DNA of 64,000 bases from JAABRU01 sp041390465 (GTDB taxonomy: Bacteria > Desulfobacterota > Desulfobacteria > Desulfobacterales > Desulfococcaceae): positions 33,884 to 97,883 of the forward strand of contig JAWKPW010000006.1 of NCBI GenBank assembly GCA_041390465.1. The letters run 5' to 3'. The notes below the pieces were generated by a model. That model was not told the DNA's origin, searched no databases, and worked only from the letters and a program-made list of their open reading frames with translations. Every line of letters starts with the position of its first letter. Positions within the stretch are counted from its first letter, which is position 1. Shown piece by piece: positions 28,443 through 37,281 of the stretch. A program made the position numbers and the translations under genes.

Positions 28443-29101
28443 AAGGAAAACCCGAAGGAACAACGAAGTATCCCGGACAGGGTTTTTGAAATAAAGAAAA
28501 CAGGCGGATATTTCAGTGGCAGTTATCACAATTTGGCATGTGCCGCCCCATTCCCCCTTCCCCGATATGCAAAAGCAATCTGTTTGACTTTCCATGCAAT
28601 TTTCGCAACAATCCGGGCAGATGAAAAAAAATGAAACAGAAAGAATGCTGAAAAGTCTTGAGGAAAAACTGGGGGATAAGCATTCGGAAAATAAGTTTTC
28701 CGGACAACGCAAAGGAAATTTTGCAGGTGCTGGAAGGGACAAACCCGTTTTTTTGATTATGGCGCAGGCAGAACCCTGTTTCCGGATGAAGCTGCTCCGA
28801 GAGACCGGAAGGCAGGGCTGTGCGCCCCCCGGAGGAATGGAAATCTGAGGTGAGAAGAATTGCCGGGACGGAATAAGGGGGATACCCCGCCTGGTATCCC
28901 CCTTGGCGTAATCGGCCCGGTGTGCATGTCTGAGGCCTTCCGGGATACTGTAATGCCAGAAGAATGAACAGGAATCAATGGGGTAAACAGAGTATTCTGG
29001 GGCAGATATTCCGGTAGTGCGGAAAGGTCCCTGCCAAGAGGTCATACCATCGGAGCATATTGTTCCCAAACCCTCTGCTGTGATCCAGCGCTTGTTATGA
29101 A
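28443..29101. other. Long non-coding stretch before UPF0210 gene
   Basis: Frames up to 214 residues exist on the minus strand but have no ribosome binding site or family resemblance. A strong hairpin GGGGGATACC / GGTATCCCCC lies at about 28879-28904 and could end transcription of the UPF0210 gene, though it has no T-run. Confidence 0.45.
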
Positions 29102-30475
29102 TCAGTTGTTCAGGCTGTGAATCGGTGCGGGAATCCGTCCTCCGTGACGGATAAAGGGATTGGCTCCCTGCGCGTTGTTTACCGGCATAATCACGGATTC
29201 GCCAAGCAGTCCGCCAAAAAAAGCCTTTTCACCGGCTTTTTTCCCGGGGACCGGAATCAGCCGTGCAGCGGTGGTTTTTTTGTTGATGACCCCGATGGCC
29301 ATTTCATCCGCAATAATGGCCGCAACTGTGTCTTCGGAAGTATCCCCCGGAATGGCCACCATGTCCAGTCCCACAGAACAGACACTGGTGATGGCCTCAA
29401 GTTTTTCCAGACTTAAATACCCTTTTTCCGCTGCTTCGGAAATATTCAGATCCTCACTTACCGGAATAAATGCGCCGCTCATGCCGCCCACATAGGAACT
29501 GGCAAACGCGCCTCCCTTTTTTACAGCATCGTTGAGCAAAGCCAGCGCGGCTGTGGTTCCGGGAACCCCGATGCTCAGCAGGCCCAGACTCTGGAAAATT
29601 TCTCCCACACTGTCGCCCACATTCGGGGTCGGAGCAAGGGACAGATCCACTACCCCAAAACGGATGCCCAGATTTTCAGCCACTTCCGCACCAATGAGTT
29701 CTCCCACCCGTGTGACCTTATAGGCTGTGCGCTTGATCAGTTCCGAAATCTGCCCCAAAGACATTTCCGGGTTCGCTGCCAGGGCACGGTCAATGGCTTT
29801 TTTTACCACTCCGGGGCCGCTGACGCCCACATTGATCACCGCATCCGGTTCCCCAATGCCCAGATAAGCTCCTGCCATAAAAGGAATATCCTGAGGGATA
29901 TTGGCAAATACGCAGAGTTTGGCACAGGCCAGTCCGTCCCGGTCGGCTGTCAGCGCTGCCGCTTCTTTGATGGTTCTGCCCATGAGCAGCACCGCGTCCA
30001 TATTGATCCCGGCTTTGGAGGATGCCACGTTCACGGACGCGCAGATCCGGTCGGTTTCCGTCAAAGCCTGGGGAATGGCCTCAATGAGCGCACGATCTCC
30101 TTTGGCCATGCCTTTTTCCACCAGAGCGGAAAACCCGCCGATGAAATCCACCTGCACTTCTTTGGCAATCTCATTAAGGGTTTTTGCCACTTCCACCAGT
30201 TGGGAAGCAGAGAAGGGAGCGCCAACTGCGGCAATGGGACTGATGGAAATGCGTTTGTTGACCACCGGAATGCCGTATTTGTCGCCCACCTCATTGCACA
30301 CGGCCACAAGATTTTTCGCAAGTCCCGTGATTCTTGCACGGATATTGGCCTTGAATCTCTCCGGATCATGACTCGCACACTCCAGAAGACTGATGCCCAG
30401 AGTGACGGTTCGAACATCCAGATGCTCATTGCGGAGCATTTCCAGCGTGGACAAAATTTCTCTTTCTGTCAGCAT
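29102..30475 (-). CDS. UPF0210 / DUF711 (PFL-like) family protein
   Basis: A 457-residue cytosolic protein that matches the UPF0210 family over its whole length, with the usual N-terminus MLTEREILSTLEMLRNEHLD, the middle GISLLECA..., FIGGFSALVEKGMAKGD, and the glycine-rich GVSGPGVVKKAI and GGMSGAFIPVSEDLNISEA blocks. AGGAAATTTAC precedes the ATG. The biochemical function of the family is not established; its fold is related to pyruvate-formate-lyase-like barrels. In most genomes an ACT-domain (UPF0237) gene stands next to it; none is found here, the upstream side being replaced by mobile elements. Confidence 0.93.
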   Translation of the reverse strand: MLTEREILSTLEMLRNEHLDVRTVTLGISLLECASHDPERFKANIRARITGLAKNLVAVCNEVGDKYGIPVVNKRISISPIAAVGAPFSASQLVEVAKTLNEIAKEVQVDFIGGFSALVEKGMAKGDRALIEAIPQALTETDRICASVNVASSKAGINMDAVLLMGRTIKEAAALTADRDGLACAKLCVFANIPQDIPFMAGAYLGIGEPDAVINVGVSGPGVVKKAIDRALAANPEMSLGQISELIKRTAYKVTRVGELIGAEVAENLGIRFGVVDLSLAPTPNVGDSVGEIFQSLGLLSIGVPGTTAALALLNDAVKKGGAFASSYVGGMSGAFIPVSEDLNISEAAEKGYLSLEKLEAITSVCSVGLDMVAIPGDTSEDTVAAIIADEMAIGVINKKTTAARLIPVPGKKAGEKAFFGGLLGESVIMPVNNAQGANPFIRHGGRIPAPIHSLNN

Positions 30476-30560
30476 AATGTAAATTTCCTGAATATAGCAT
30501 TGTCAGTTTTAACTCAGACTTTCAGTCCGCAGGTTAATATGAAATCTGAAAAAAATCAAT

Positions 30561-30598
30561 ATAAACCCTGAGGGGTTTGAAAACCTTCAGGGTTTTTC
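30561..30598. repeat. Hairpin AAACCCTGAGG / CCTTCAGGGTTTTT
   Basis: A short perfect-looking stem followed by a T-run on the plus strand; may stop plus-strand transcription into the UPF0210 promoter region, or be a dispersed repeat. Confidence 0.5.
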
Positions 30599-30599
30599 A

Positions 30600-30848
30600 A
30601 CGGGTGTGTATGAAATATGATGTATTATAAATCCTTCCCATGCTCCATATCTATTGATTTTATCCCATGCCTGCCCATCTTGTTGAGCTGTAATTCAACG
30701 TTCTTAAACATAAAATTGACTTTGCCCCTGAAGCCTTCCATCTCATGCCTGAATTGCATAACCGCTGTTTTATAATCACTTTGCATGCAGATTCTGTTAT
30801 TCCCGATCCGACAGGATATTTTTCTGAAATATATTCACTGTAATTCAT
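30600..30848 (-). pseudogene. ISKra4-type transposase C-terminal fragment
   Basis: Minus-strand residues YISEKYPVGSGITESACKVI, KQRLCNSGMRWKASGA and ILCLRTL match the C-terminal end of ISKra4-family transposases (PVGSGxxExACK ... SGMRW). The N-terminal part is missing; the gene is cut at 30849 by the IS982 element. Confidence 0.7.
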
Positions 30849-30850
30849 CC

Positions 30851-31887
30851 TAACGTGAGTTCGATGAGTTTTATAATGTTACCAGTGCTTTTTCCAGATC
30901 AATTCCTCTCATCCGAGGTTTTGTCGGATAAAAAGTATACGCGATCAGAGCACTGAACAGGTTTGCGGCAAATCCGAAAAATGAACGGTGCCGGGAATGT
31001 TCAACCTGAAAATAATTTTTGAGCAGATCATTGACACTTTCAATGACAGCCCTTTTGCGGAGCAGTATACGATCAGCAGCTTCAATATCCTGTTTTTTCA
31101 TATTTTTTTTCAGTGTTGTTATCAGTTGCAGACCGTGTTCCGCGAGATCTTTCGCGAGTGCTGCACTGATGTAACCTTTGTCTCCGAAAAGCTTTCCTTT
31201 CAGGAGTTTGACCATGTTCCGCACCGGTTTCCGGTCATCAGTATTTCCGGCTGTGATGTAAACAGACATCAGTTCTCCGATGTGACTGATTACCAAATGA
31301 AGTTTGAAACCGTAAAACCATCCGGCTGAAGTTTTGCCGCGGGCTGCTGTTTCCGCAAAAACTCTGTGATGCCGGATTCTGAGATTTATGCAGACAGAAA
31401 GAGGTGTTGAATCAATTACATATATCATGGTATGCAGACTCATTTCCATCCGGAATTTCAGAAACAGCATCATGGGAATTGCAACAGCCGGACATATCTC
31501 TGTGAATCTGCTGTATGACACCAAAGCGGGAAATTCCGCCCGGTGAAACTGACAGACAATATCTTTATAATATTGTTTGAAATTCTGACCTCCGATTATC
31601 TGAAATCCGATCAGTACTGTCATAATTTCACAGACGGACATCCGGCAGAAAGGACGCTGACGGCGGGCTCCGATGAGATGTGCATTCAGAAGGGGACCGA
31701 ATGTTTTCATGAACTCACTGATTTCATAATAAAGTTCGGTAAAAATCTGTATATTTTCCTGATTCGGATCGATTGTTTTCATTTTTTCCTCCGGTTTGAA
31801 AAGGTTAAAGTTGTATGAAAGCGGTATATACAACAATTTTGAAGTTATGTCACTGATAATCTGGATTAACTCATCGAACTCACGTTA
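30851..31887 (-). mobile_element. Complete IS982-family insertion sequence
   Basis: 1,037 bp, bounded by the inverted repeat TAACGTGAGTTCGATGAGTT, with one intact transposase gene. It separates an ISKra4 fragment from a small membrane-protein gene. The clean ends and the intact gene suggest recent activity. Confidence 0.9.
30871..31782 (-). CDS. IS982-family transposase
   Basis: A 303-residue DDE transposase, intact. Family blocks are visible: MSVCEIMTVLIGFQIIGG, IDSTPLSVCINLRIRHHRVF (first catalytic Asp), SAGWFYGFKLHLVISHIGE, NTDDRKPVRNMVKLLKG, LFGDKGYISAALAKDL (second Asp) and the ending RKRAVIESVNDLLKN (Glu) with EHSRHRS. ATG 31782 is preceded by GGAGGAAAAA; the frame continues upstream to 31836 without a ribosome binding site. 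It cuts and joins the ends of its own element. Confidence 0.93.
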   Translation of the reverse strand: MKTIDPNQENIQIFTELYYEISEFMKTFGPLLNAHLIGARRQRPFCRMSVCEIMTVLIGFQIIGGQNFKQYYKDIVCQFHRAEFPALVSYSRFTEICPAVAIPMMLFLKFRMEMSLHTMIYVIDSTPLSVCINLRIRHHRVFAETAARGKTSAGWFYGFKLHLVISHIGELMSVYITAGNTDDRKPVRNMVKLLKGKLFGDKGYISAALAKDLAEHGLQLITTLKKNMKKQDIEAADRILLRKRAVIESVNDLLKNYFQVEHSRHRSFFGFAANLFSALIAYTFYPTKPRMRGIDLEKALVTL

Positions 31888-32071
31888 AATTTGTAAAAAG
31901 GAGCATAATTACCCAGATTAATGAGCCCCATTCATATTCAATTTTATTTTCCAGCAGTTTTATACCGAAATAAATTTCTCCCAAAAAAATAATTAAATAT
32001 ACAACAAATATGGCAACTAAAAAAAATGCAAAAAAATCAAAGATATTTGCTTTTTTCCCATCATTTTTCAA
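31880..32071 (-). pseudogene. Small membrane protein truncated by IS982
   Basis: A 63-residue frame (TTG start, weak support) with one or two hydrophobic helices (FFAFFLVAIFVVYLIIFLGE, SLIWVIMLLFTNL). Its stop codon lies inside the terminal repeat of IS982, so the original C-terminus has been lost. Family unknown. Confidence 0.4.
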
Positions 32072-32116
32072 TTGTAATCACCATATTCTGAAATTTTTTT
32101 ATATAAATATATCGGT

Positions 32117-32221
32117 AGTACATAAACACGATGAATTTTACAGAATCAAAAACTGAATTTTTTAAAAAAATTCAGTTTTTTAATCACTGTTTTATCATAT
32201 AAAAACCAAGTTGGTCATGTA
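32117..32221. repeat. 103-bp palindromic element, copy B
   Basis: Same family as 27600-27701, reverse orientation, from GTACATAAACACGATGAATT to AACCAAGTTGGTCATGTA, with the AACTGAATTTTTT central hairpin. It directly abuts the MITE at 32222. Confidence 0.75.
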
Positions 32222-32394
32222 ATACCAAATCGCCATTGAATTTATGCAATGCTTACTCTTAAGTCAGGGGCGAAGGAGTCCCGAACCGGCAGTCAGGGAC
32301 ACTGAATGATTCGGAAATCGGGCCAAAATTCCGTTTCACTTCATTTCAGCACTCCGGAATCAGACAGGCACGGTTTCAATGGTGAATTGGGATT
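32222..32394 (+). repeat. IS630-type MITE, 173 bp
   Basis: Left end ATACCAAATCGCCATTG; right end GAATTGGGAT, slightly decayed. Interior as in 27127-27444. Confidence 0.75.
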
Positions 32395-32528
32395 ATGTCA
32401 TGAAGCTCCGTCATGAATCAGAACAGTCTGATCATCCGGAAATTTCTCTGCAGATTCAGATATAAATGCTTTATATGCATTTTTTGCTGTTTCAGGAACC
32501 AATATTCCGGTAATTTTAAAAAACAGTT
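32395..32528 (-). pseudogene. IS630-like transposase fragment
   Basis: Minus-strand residues ETAKNAYKAFISESAEKF and PDDQTVLIHDGAS resemble the second-Asp region of IS630-type transposases (V.VLDGAxWH). Only about 40 codons remain, held between two MITEs. Weak match. Confidence 0.4.
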
Positions 32529-32530
32529 TT

Positions 32531-32657
32531 ATACCGATTCCCCATTGAAAACATACAGACTTTCAGATAACATTTTTGTGTAGGTTGGGGTGAACGAAGT
32601 GAACCCCAACATTCTGAATCTATACTTATATTGAACAAATCAATGGCGATTCGGTAT
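32531..32657 (+). repeat. IS630-type MITE carrying a hairpin repeat
   Basis: Ends ATACCGATTCCCCATTG and (complement) ATACCGAATCGCCATTG. Its interior is the hairpin TAGGTTGGGGTGAACGAAG / GTGAACCCCAAC also seen at 11282. Confidence 0.75.
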
Positions 32658-32800
32658 CATACAGATCTTTGGAGGAAATTCTGATATTCACCTGCCTCTC
32701 TGTGCTGAAGGTGTTTTTTGCACAGGATTCAAGATGCCTGCGTCTTTCAGGGGCAAGAACCGATTTCCATTCCCCTTTCTCAAAGGATTCTTTGGCAGCG
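32658..32800 (-). pseudogene. BrnA/CopG-type antitoxin fragment
   Basis: Minus-strand residues AAKESFEKGEWKSVLAPERR, CAKNTFSTERQVNIRISSKD and LYD match the N-terminal two thirds of small CopG/BrnA-type antitoxins (RVNIRISSxDL). Both ends are lost: the N-terminus to an IS1-type MITE end, the C-terminus to the IS630-type MITE. Confidence 0.6.
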
Positions 32801-32860
32801 GAACTTCCGATGCTGATTTTTTTAATTTATAAATCAATATGTTATTTAGAATCAATAGAC
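32797..32860 (+). repeat. IS1-type MITE, partial copy
   Basis: GGAACTTCCGATGCTGATTT and TTTAATTTATAAATCAATAT match the end of the MITEs at 50176 and 63114. The distal end is missing. Confidence 0.65.
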
Positions 32861-32993
32861 AGTGGATCAAATCGGTTGACAATGTCATCCCTTGCAGGAT
32901 TCTGATTTGTTTTTTTCAGAATTTTTCTATAACAATGTCAATTCTTTCGGATTTTTTCACCCGTGTCAGACTCAGATCAGCGGATTTGACCCC

Positions 32994-34436
32994 CTATTCT
33001 GTTACAGATTGTTTTTTGGGTTCAAAGCTCTGCTTGGCGGCCCAGAAATCCGGCATGTGCCGCAGCATGTAAAAAATGCTCCTGCGGTGTTCCCACAGTC
33101 TTTTGGCAAATTTTCTGCGCCATGTTTTGTCGGAATAGAAACGCTTGACATGTTCATTGTACAACTGATCCAGAGTTTCTTTGGAATCAATGCTTTTGGG
33201 AACAAAAACAAAATTCAGGCAGTTCATTTTCCGCCAGTCATTGTCCAGACTGCCTTCCTCCAAAATTGTTTTCCACACGGGTGCGCCGTAAAAAGGTGTA
33301 AATTTGGACATGTTCATGTCATCGAGCCCCAAGGCCATGACAAAATTGCTGGTTTTGCGGGCAGATTCCACAGTTTCACCCGGCAGCCCCATCATGAAAA
33401 GCCCCTTGACCCTAAGTCCTTTGGCCTGAATGCGGCGCACCGTGTCCCGCACCTCTTCCAGATACACGCCCGGTTTGTGGGTTTTCAGCAAATCCGGGTC
33501 GGCTGTCTCAATGCCCAGAGAAACCTGCAGAAAACCGGCTGCTTTGAGCATTTCCAGCAGTTGATCATCCGCATGGCCCGCGCGCACGGCACAGTTGAAC
33601 TGCATTCCCAATGGGTTGGCGATGAGCAGATTGCAGAGTTCCGTAATGCGTTTCCGGTTGGCCGTAAACAGGTCATCATAAATATTGACATGCCGCACGC
33701 CGAATCGTGTTCGCAGATAACGCATATGTTCATAAATATATTCCGCTGAATTGTAACGGTATCCCCGCTGGAAAACCGAGCGGTCACAGTAGGAGCATTG
33801 GTAGGGACAGCCCCGGCTTGTCACCATTGTGGCTCCGGGAGAAAGAATATAACTGAAAAGCGGAAGATTGTAGCCCTTTGGAAATCCGCGCAGTTTTTCA
33901 TAGGCCGGAAAAGGCAGACTGTCCAAATCCGGAATATGCGATCTGGGCGGATTGCTGACAATTTCTTCCTTATCCCGCCAGATCAGGCCGTCAATCTTTC
34001 CCGGTTCCATGCCGGAAGCAAGTTCTGCAAGTGTCTGCTCCCCCTCTCCCATGCAGAGAAAGTCAATCTGGGGGAAATCCCTGAGCAGTTGGGAACCCAT
34101 CGCGGAAATATGCACGCCTCCGAACACAATGCGGATCTGCGGACAAAGGGATTTGATCCGGCAGGCCAGATCATAGCCATCCAGAAAACCGGAAGTGGTG
34201 GCTGAAAACCCCACCAGTTCGGGTTTCTGAACCAGAATCTGCCGCGTGTTTATGGCATTGTCGGCCACAGCTCCGGGCCCCAGGCAGTCATGGACAGAAA
34301 CCTGATGTCCCTGCTTTTCCAGCCAGGCAGCAATGGAGATCAGTCCCAAAGGAGCCATGCGGTTTGCTGTTGCGGTAATGTCTTTTTTTCCGGGTATCCA
34401 GTTGGATCCGGTGGGATGTACCAGTGTGATGCGCAT
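32994..34436 (-). CDS. B12-binding radical SAM protein
   Basis: A 480-residue protein with an N-terminal cobalamin-binding Rossmann domain (about 1-140; LGLISIAAWLEKQGHQVSV, PELVGFSATTSGFLDGYDLA) and a radical SAM barrel with the cluster motif SRGCPYQCSYC (Cys210, 214, 217). Further SAM-binding features are the GVRHVNIYDDLF and FLQVSLGIETADPDLL strands. Such enzymes methylate or rearrange unreactive carbon in lipids, cofactors or peptides; the substrate cannot be told. It stands alone between repeat fields. ATG 34436 has a weak ribosome binding site. Confidence 0.92.
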   Translation of the reverse strand: MRITLVHPTGSNWIPGKKDITATANRMAPLGLISIAAWLEKQGHQVSVHDCLGPGAVADNAINTRQILVQKPELVGFSATTSGFLDGYDLACRIKSLCPQIRIVFGGVHISAMGSQLLRDFPQIDFLCMGEGEQTLAELASGMEPGKIDGLIWRDKEEIVSNPPRSHIPDLDSLPFPAYEKLRGFPKGYNLPLFSYILSPGATMVTSRGCPYQCSYCDRSVFQRGYRYNSAEYIYEHMRYLRTRFGVRHVNIYDDLFTANRKRITELCNLLIANPLGMQFNCAVRAGHADDQLLEMLKAAGFLQVSLGIETADPDLLKTHKPGVYLEEVRDTVRRIQAKGLRVKGLFMMGLPGETVESARKTSNFVMALGLDDMNMSKFTPFYGAPVWKTILEEGSLDNDWRKMNCLNFVFVPKSIDSKETLDQLYNEHVKRFYSDKTWRRKFAKRLWEHRRSIFYMLRHMPDFWAAKQSFEPKKQSVTE

Positions 34437-34986
34437 AGAAACTGTTTCCGCTTTCTGTTTTTGTTTTGGAAAAATGTCCGAAGAAATATTTTTTCAGGAT
34501 GTCCCGGCCGCAGGCTCTGCTTTCCGCCTATTTGGGAGAAGCATCTGAAATATGACTGTATATACATCTGAAAAAATTGTATTTCAATATTTTTTATTCC
34601 AAAAGCGGGAAAAACTGTTCCCGCAGCAGTACGCTGTCTGCCCTGAGTCTGTGAAATGCAAAAACCGGATTTTTCCAAAAAATCCGGCTTTTCTGAACAC
34701 TTCAGCGCATAAAATCAAATCTGACAAGGCAGCAGTGCATGACCAACTTGGTTTTTAAGATAAAACAGGGAATGAAAAAACCGGATTTTTCCAAAAAATC
34801 CGGTTTTTGATTCTGTAAAATTCAACATGTTTATGCAGTAGGATATTTCTACCGGAAAATACTGTATGTTCCTTATTGATTTCTCAGCCGGATTTGCGAT
34901 AAAAACAAAAAGATTTGCATTTCGGACTCTGCGTTTTTCCGGCTTTCCCGTATCCAATCTTCATGAATCCTGAAAGAGAATTGCAA
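34437..34986. other. Intergenic region with hairpin elements
   Basis: Besides the palindromic element at 34737-34838, a hairpin CCGGATTTTTCC / AAAAAATCCGG lies at about 34664-34690. No gene; the kinase promoter should be between 34840 and 34986. Confidence 0.5.
34737..34838. repeat. 103-bp palindromic element, copy C
   Basis: GCATGACCAACTTGG to TTCAACATGTTTATGCA; the central hairpin is changed to CCGGATTTTTCC / AAAAAATCCGG, so the stem is kept although bases differ from the other copies. Confidence 0.75.
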
Positions 34987-36702
34987 ATGAACAATTATTG
35001 TCAGTTCCTCAAAGACATTTATTTTTTTGAAAGTCTTTCCGAAACAGACATTCTGAAAATTCAGGAGGTCTGCAGGGAAGAGAGTTTTGATGCCGGTGAG
35101 GTCATTTTCCTTGAAGGGAGCATGGGAGACCGCTGTTTTATCATTCTGGAAGGAAATGTTGAGATATGGAAAGACTATTCCTGCAAACAAAAGGATCTGC
35201 TGGCCATATACAGTCCCCGGCAGTTGTTCGGAGAACTGGCTCTTATCGATCATTTTCCCCGCAGTGCCACCGTTGTTGCAAAAACCCCTGTCCGGCTGCT
35301 GTCCATCCGGCGGGAAGACTTCAGCAAAGTCATTTCCAAATCCGCCCCCATTTCCTTTTCCATCATGAAATCGGTTTCTGCCATGATCCGGGAACGGACA
35401 GACACCTTTGTTGCGGAACTGCGGCAAAGCAAAGCCAGGCTGGAAAGCGCCTATGCACAGTTGAAAAAGGAAACAGAGGAGAAAAAAATGCTGGAGAGCC
35501 AACTGCTCCAGTCCCAGAAAATGGAATCCATCGGAACCTTGGCAGGAGGAATTGCACATGATTTCAACAATATTCTCTTTCCCATCATGGGATATGCGGA
35601 AATGACCCTCAATGGGCTGCCTCCGGAGAGCTCAGCCCGCCGAAATATGACAGAAATTCTGAAAGCCGCAGACCGGGCAAGAGACCTGGTCGGACAGATC
35701 CTCACCTTCAGCCGCCAGAGCCGTCAGGAACGCAAACCTCTCAGAATTGATCCCATTATCAGAGAAACCGCAAAACTGCTTCGTGCCACTCTGCCCCCGA
35801 ATATACGGGTTCGTGAAGATATTGCCCAGGAATGCCCCCATGTGACTGCTGATCCTTCCCAGATTCACCAGATCATCATGAATCTGTGCACCAATGCCTA
35901 TCACGCGATGGAAGACAGGGGCGGCATTCTGACTTTGGGGCTGAAACCGATCTGCATCGGAGAAAAAGACCGGAAACCCTGCCCTGACATGTTTGCGGGC
36001 AGCTATCTGAAACTTACCGTCACAGACACCGGCTGCGGCATGAGCCGTGAGGTGATGGAAAGAATCTTTGATCCCTATTTCACCACCAAGGAAACCGGAA
36101 AGGGAACAGGTCTGGGACTTGCCATTGTGCATGGCATTGTGAAGACACACGAAGGCCATATCTCGGTTTACAGCCAGCCCGGAAAAGGCACTGTGTTTGA
36201 AATCTGCCTGCCCCGGCAGGACAAATATCCCGCTCCCCCCCTTCTGGTTTCCGAAGGGCCTGTTCCCGGAGGAAGGGAACGCATTCTGCTCGTTGACGAT
36301 GAGCTTGTCATTGCCCGCATGCTGGAGTCCATGCTGGAGGAACTCGGATACCGGGTAAAAACCAGAACCAGCAGTGTGGAGGCCTTGTGCGCGTTTCAGG
36401 CAGGGCCTGAGAAGATTGATCTGCTCATCACGGATCTGACCATGCCGAATATGAGCGGAATGGAACTGGCCCGGGAAGTGACACAAATCCGAAAGAACTT
36501 GCCGGTGATTCTCTGCACGGGTTTCAGTGAAATGATTTCCGAAGAAAAGCAAAACGCGGTCGGCATACGGAAAATCGTGATGAAACCGGTGGTCAGAAGG
36601 GAACTGGCAAAGGTGATACGGGAAGTGTTGTCAAAAAATGCGCAGGACCTGTCAGCAGGAGCGTGCGCCGATCAAACGCAAAATCCATCTCCGGCTCTCT
36701 GA
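34987..36702 (+). CDS. Hybrid histidine kinase with cyclic-nucleotide-binding domain
   Basis: A 571-residue soluble kinase. Domains: cNMP-binding domain (about 5-120; GEVIFLEGSMGDRCFIILEG, GELALIDHFPRSATVVA), a coiled-coil linker (about 135-175), HisKA with GGIAHDFNNIL (His191), HATPase (N-box LCTNAYHAM, GTGLGLAIVHGIV) and a C-terminal receiver (Asp483 in LLITDLTMP). ATG 34987 is chosen over an in-frame ATG at 34963 because GAAAGAGA stands at suitable distance and the cNMP domain begins directly after. The RSA motif of the phosphate-binding cassette (PRSATV) supports true cyclic nucleotide binding. It could read the cAMP made by the two cyclases in this window. Confidence 0.93.
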   Translation: MNNYCQFLKDIYFFESLSETDILKIQEVCREESFDAGEVIFLEGSMGDRCFIILEGNVEIWKDYSCKQKDLLAIYSPRQLFGELALIDHFPRSATVVAKTPVRLLSIRREDFSKVISKSAPISFSIMKSVSAMIRERTDTFVAELRQSKARLESAYAQLKKETEEKKMLESQLLQSQKMESIGTLAGGIAHDFNNILFPIMGYAEMTLNGLPPESSARRNMTEILKAADRARDLVGQILTFSRQSRQERKPLRIDPIIRETAKLLRATLPPNIRVREDIAQECPHVTADPSQIHQIIMNLCTNAYHAMEDRGGILTLGLKPICIGEKDRKPCPDMFAGSYLKLTVTDTGCGMSREVMERIFDPYFTTKETGKGTGLGLAIVHGIVKTHEGHISVYSQPGKGTVFEICLPRQDKYPAPPLLVSEGPVPGGRERILLVDDELVIARMLESMLEELGYRVKTRTSSVEALCAFQAGPEKIDLLITDLTMPNMSGMELAREVTQIRKNLPVILCTGFSEMISEEKQNAVGIRKIVMKPVVRRELAKVIREVLSKNAQDLSAGACADQTQNPSPAL

Positions 36703-36782
36703 TGATCCGCTTCAGAGAAGGAGACCGCTGTCTCACTGTCCCCTTTCCTCAGAACTGTCCATTCTCTGACGCACAATACTGC

Positions 36783-36811
36783 TTGACTTTTTTCATTCAC
36801 TTCTGTATAAG
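36783..36811 (+). promoter_or_regulatory. Promoter of rpsT
   Basis: TTGACT, 17-base spacer, TATAAG, about 75 bases before the rpsT start codon. Confidence 0.75.
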
Positions 36812-36888
36812 AAAAGGTTCAGGATAAAAAAATTGGATTTCAATATAATCCGCTATTGAATGAAAGACACAGAAAGGAGTGATTCAAG

Positions 36889-37155
36889 TTGGCAAACCAT
36901 AAATCAGCCATAAAACGTGCCCGTCAGAGTGAGTTGCGGAATGCCCGCAACCGGGCTGTAAAAACCCGTGTCAAAAATGTCACCAAAAATGTGCGCCAGA
37001 TTGTGGCAGAAGGTTCTCAGGATATTGTCATGGCAAAGCTGGATGAAGCCAAATCTGTCATCGCCAAGGCGGCCAAAAAAGGCGTCATCCACAAAAGAAC
37101 AGCCTCACGCAAAATTTCCCGCCTTGCCAGACTGGTGAATACCCTTTCGGCCTGA
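36889..37155 (+). CDS. rpsT: 30S ribosomal protein S20
   Basis: An 88-residue basic protein of normal S20 length that binds the 5' and 3' minor domains of 16S rRNA early in assembly. The sequence starts ANHKSAIKRARQSELRNARN after the initiator and ends TASRKISRLARLVNTL, the S20 hallmark. The start codon is TTG (36889-36891), preceded by AAAGGAGTGATTCAA; no ATG or GTG is available. In E. coli rpsT also uses a UUG start that serves autoregulation, so the weak start may be functional here too. It is a single-gene unit with its own promoter and a downstream hairpin. Confidence 0.97.
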   Translation: MANHKSAIKRARQSELRNARNRAVKTRVKNVTKNVRQIVAEGSQDIVMAKLDEAKSVIAKAAKKGVIHKRTASRKISRLARLVNTLSA

Positions 37156-37195
37156 TGATACAGGGGAAATCGCAGCAGCCTCACGTGATGATGTG

Positions 37196-37238
37196 ACATG
37201 CAACCGGAAGAACATGCTGTGTCCTTCCGGTTGCATGT
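37196..37238. terminator. 15-bp hairpin downstream of rpsT and lptE
   Basis: ACATGCAACCGGAAG pairs perfectly with CTTCCGGTTGCATGT across a 13-base loop. It lies between the converging rpsT and lptE genes; the lack of a T-run makes termination efficiency uncertain. Confidence 0.6.
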
Positions 37239-37281
37239 TCAGACAGATTATCCATACTGCGCGGACAGGCCCTGAGCAAAA

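Noticed and set aside
28879..28904. Rho-independent terminator
   Set aside because: The stem is strong but there is no T-run on either strand; reported only as a hairpin.
28425..29069. 214-residue minus-strand frame
   Set aside because: Overlaps MITE sequence, lacks a ribosome binding site, and the residues have no globular pattern.
32892..33749. 285-residue plus-strand frame
   Set aside because: Antisense of the B12 radical SAM gene; no start signal.
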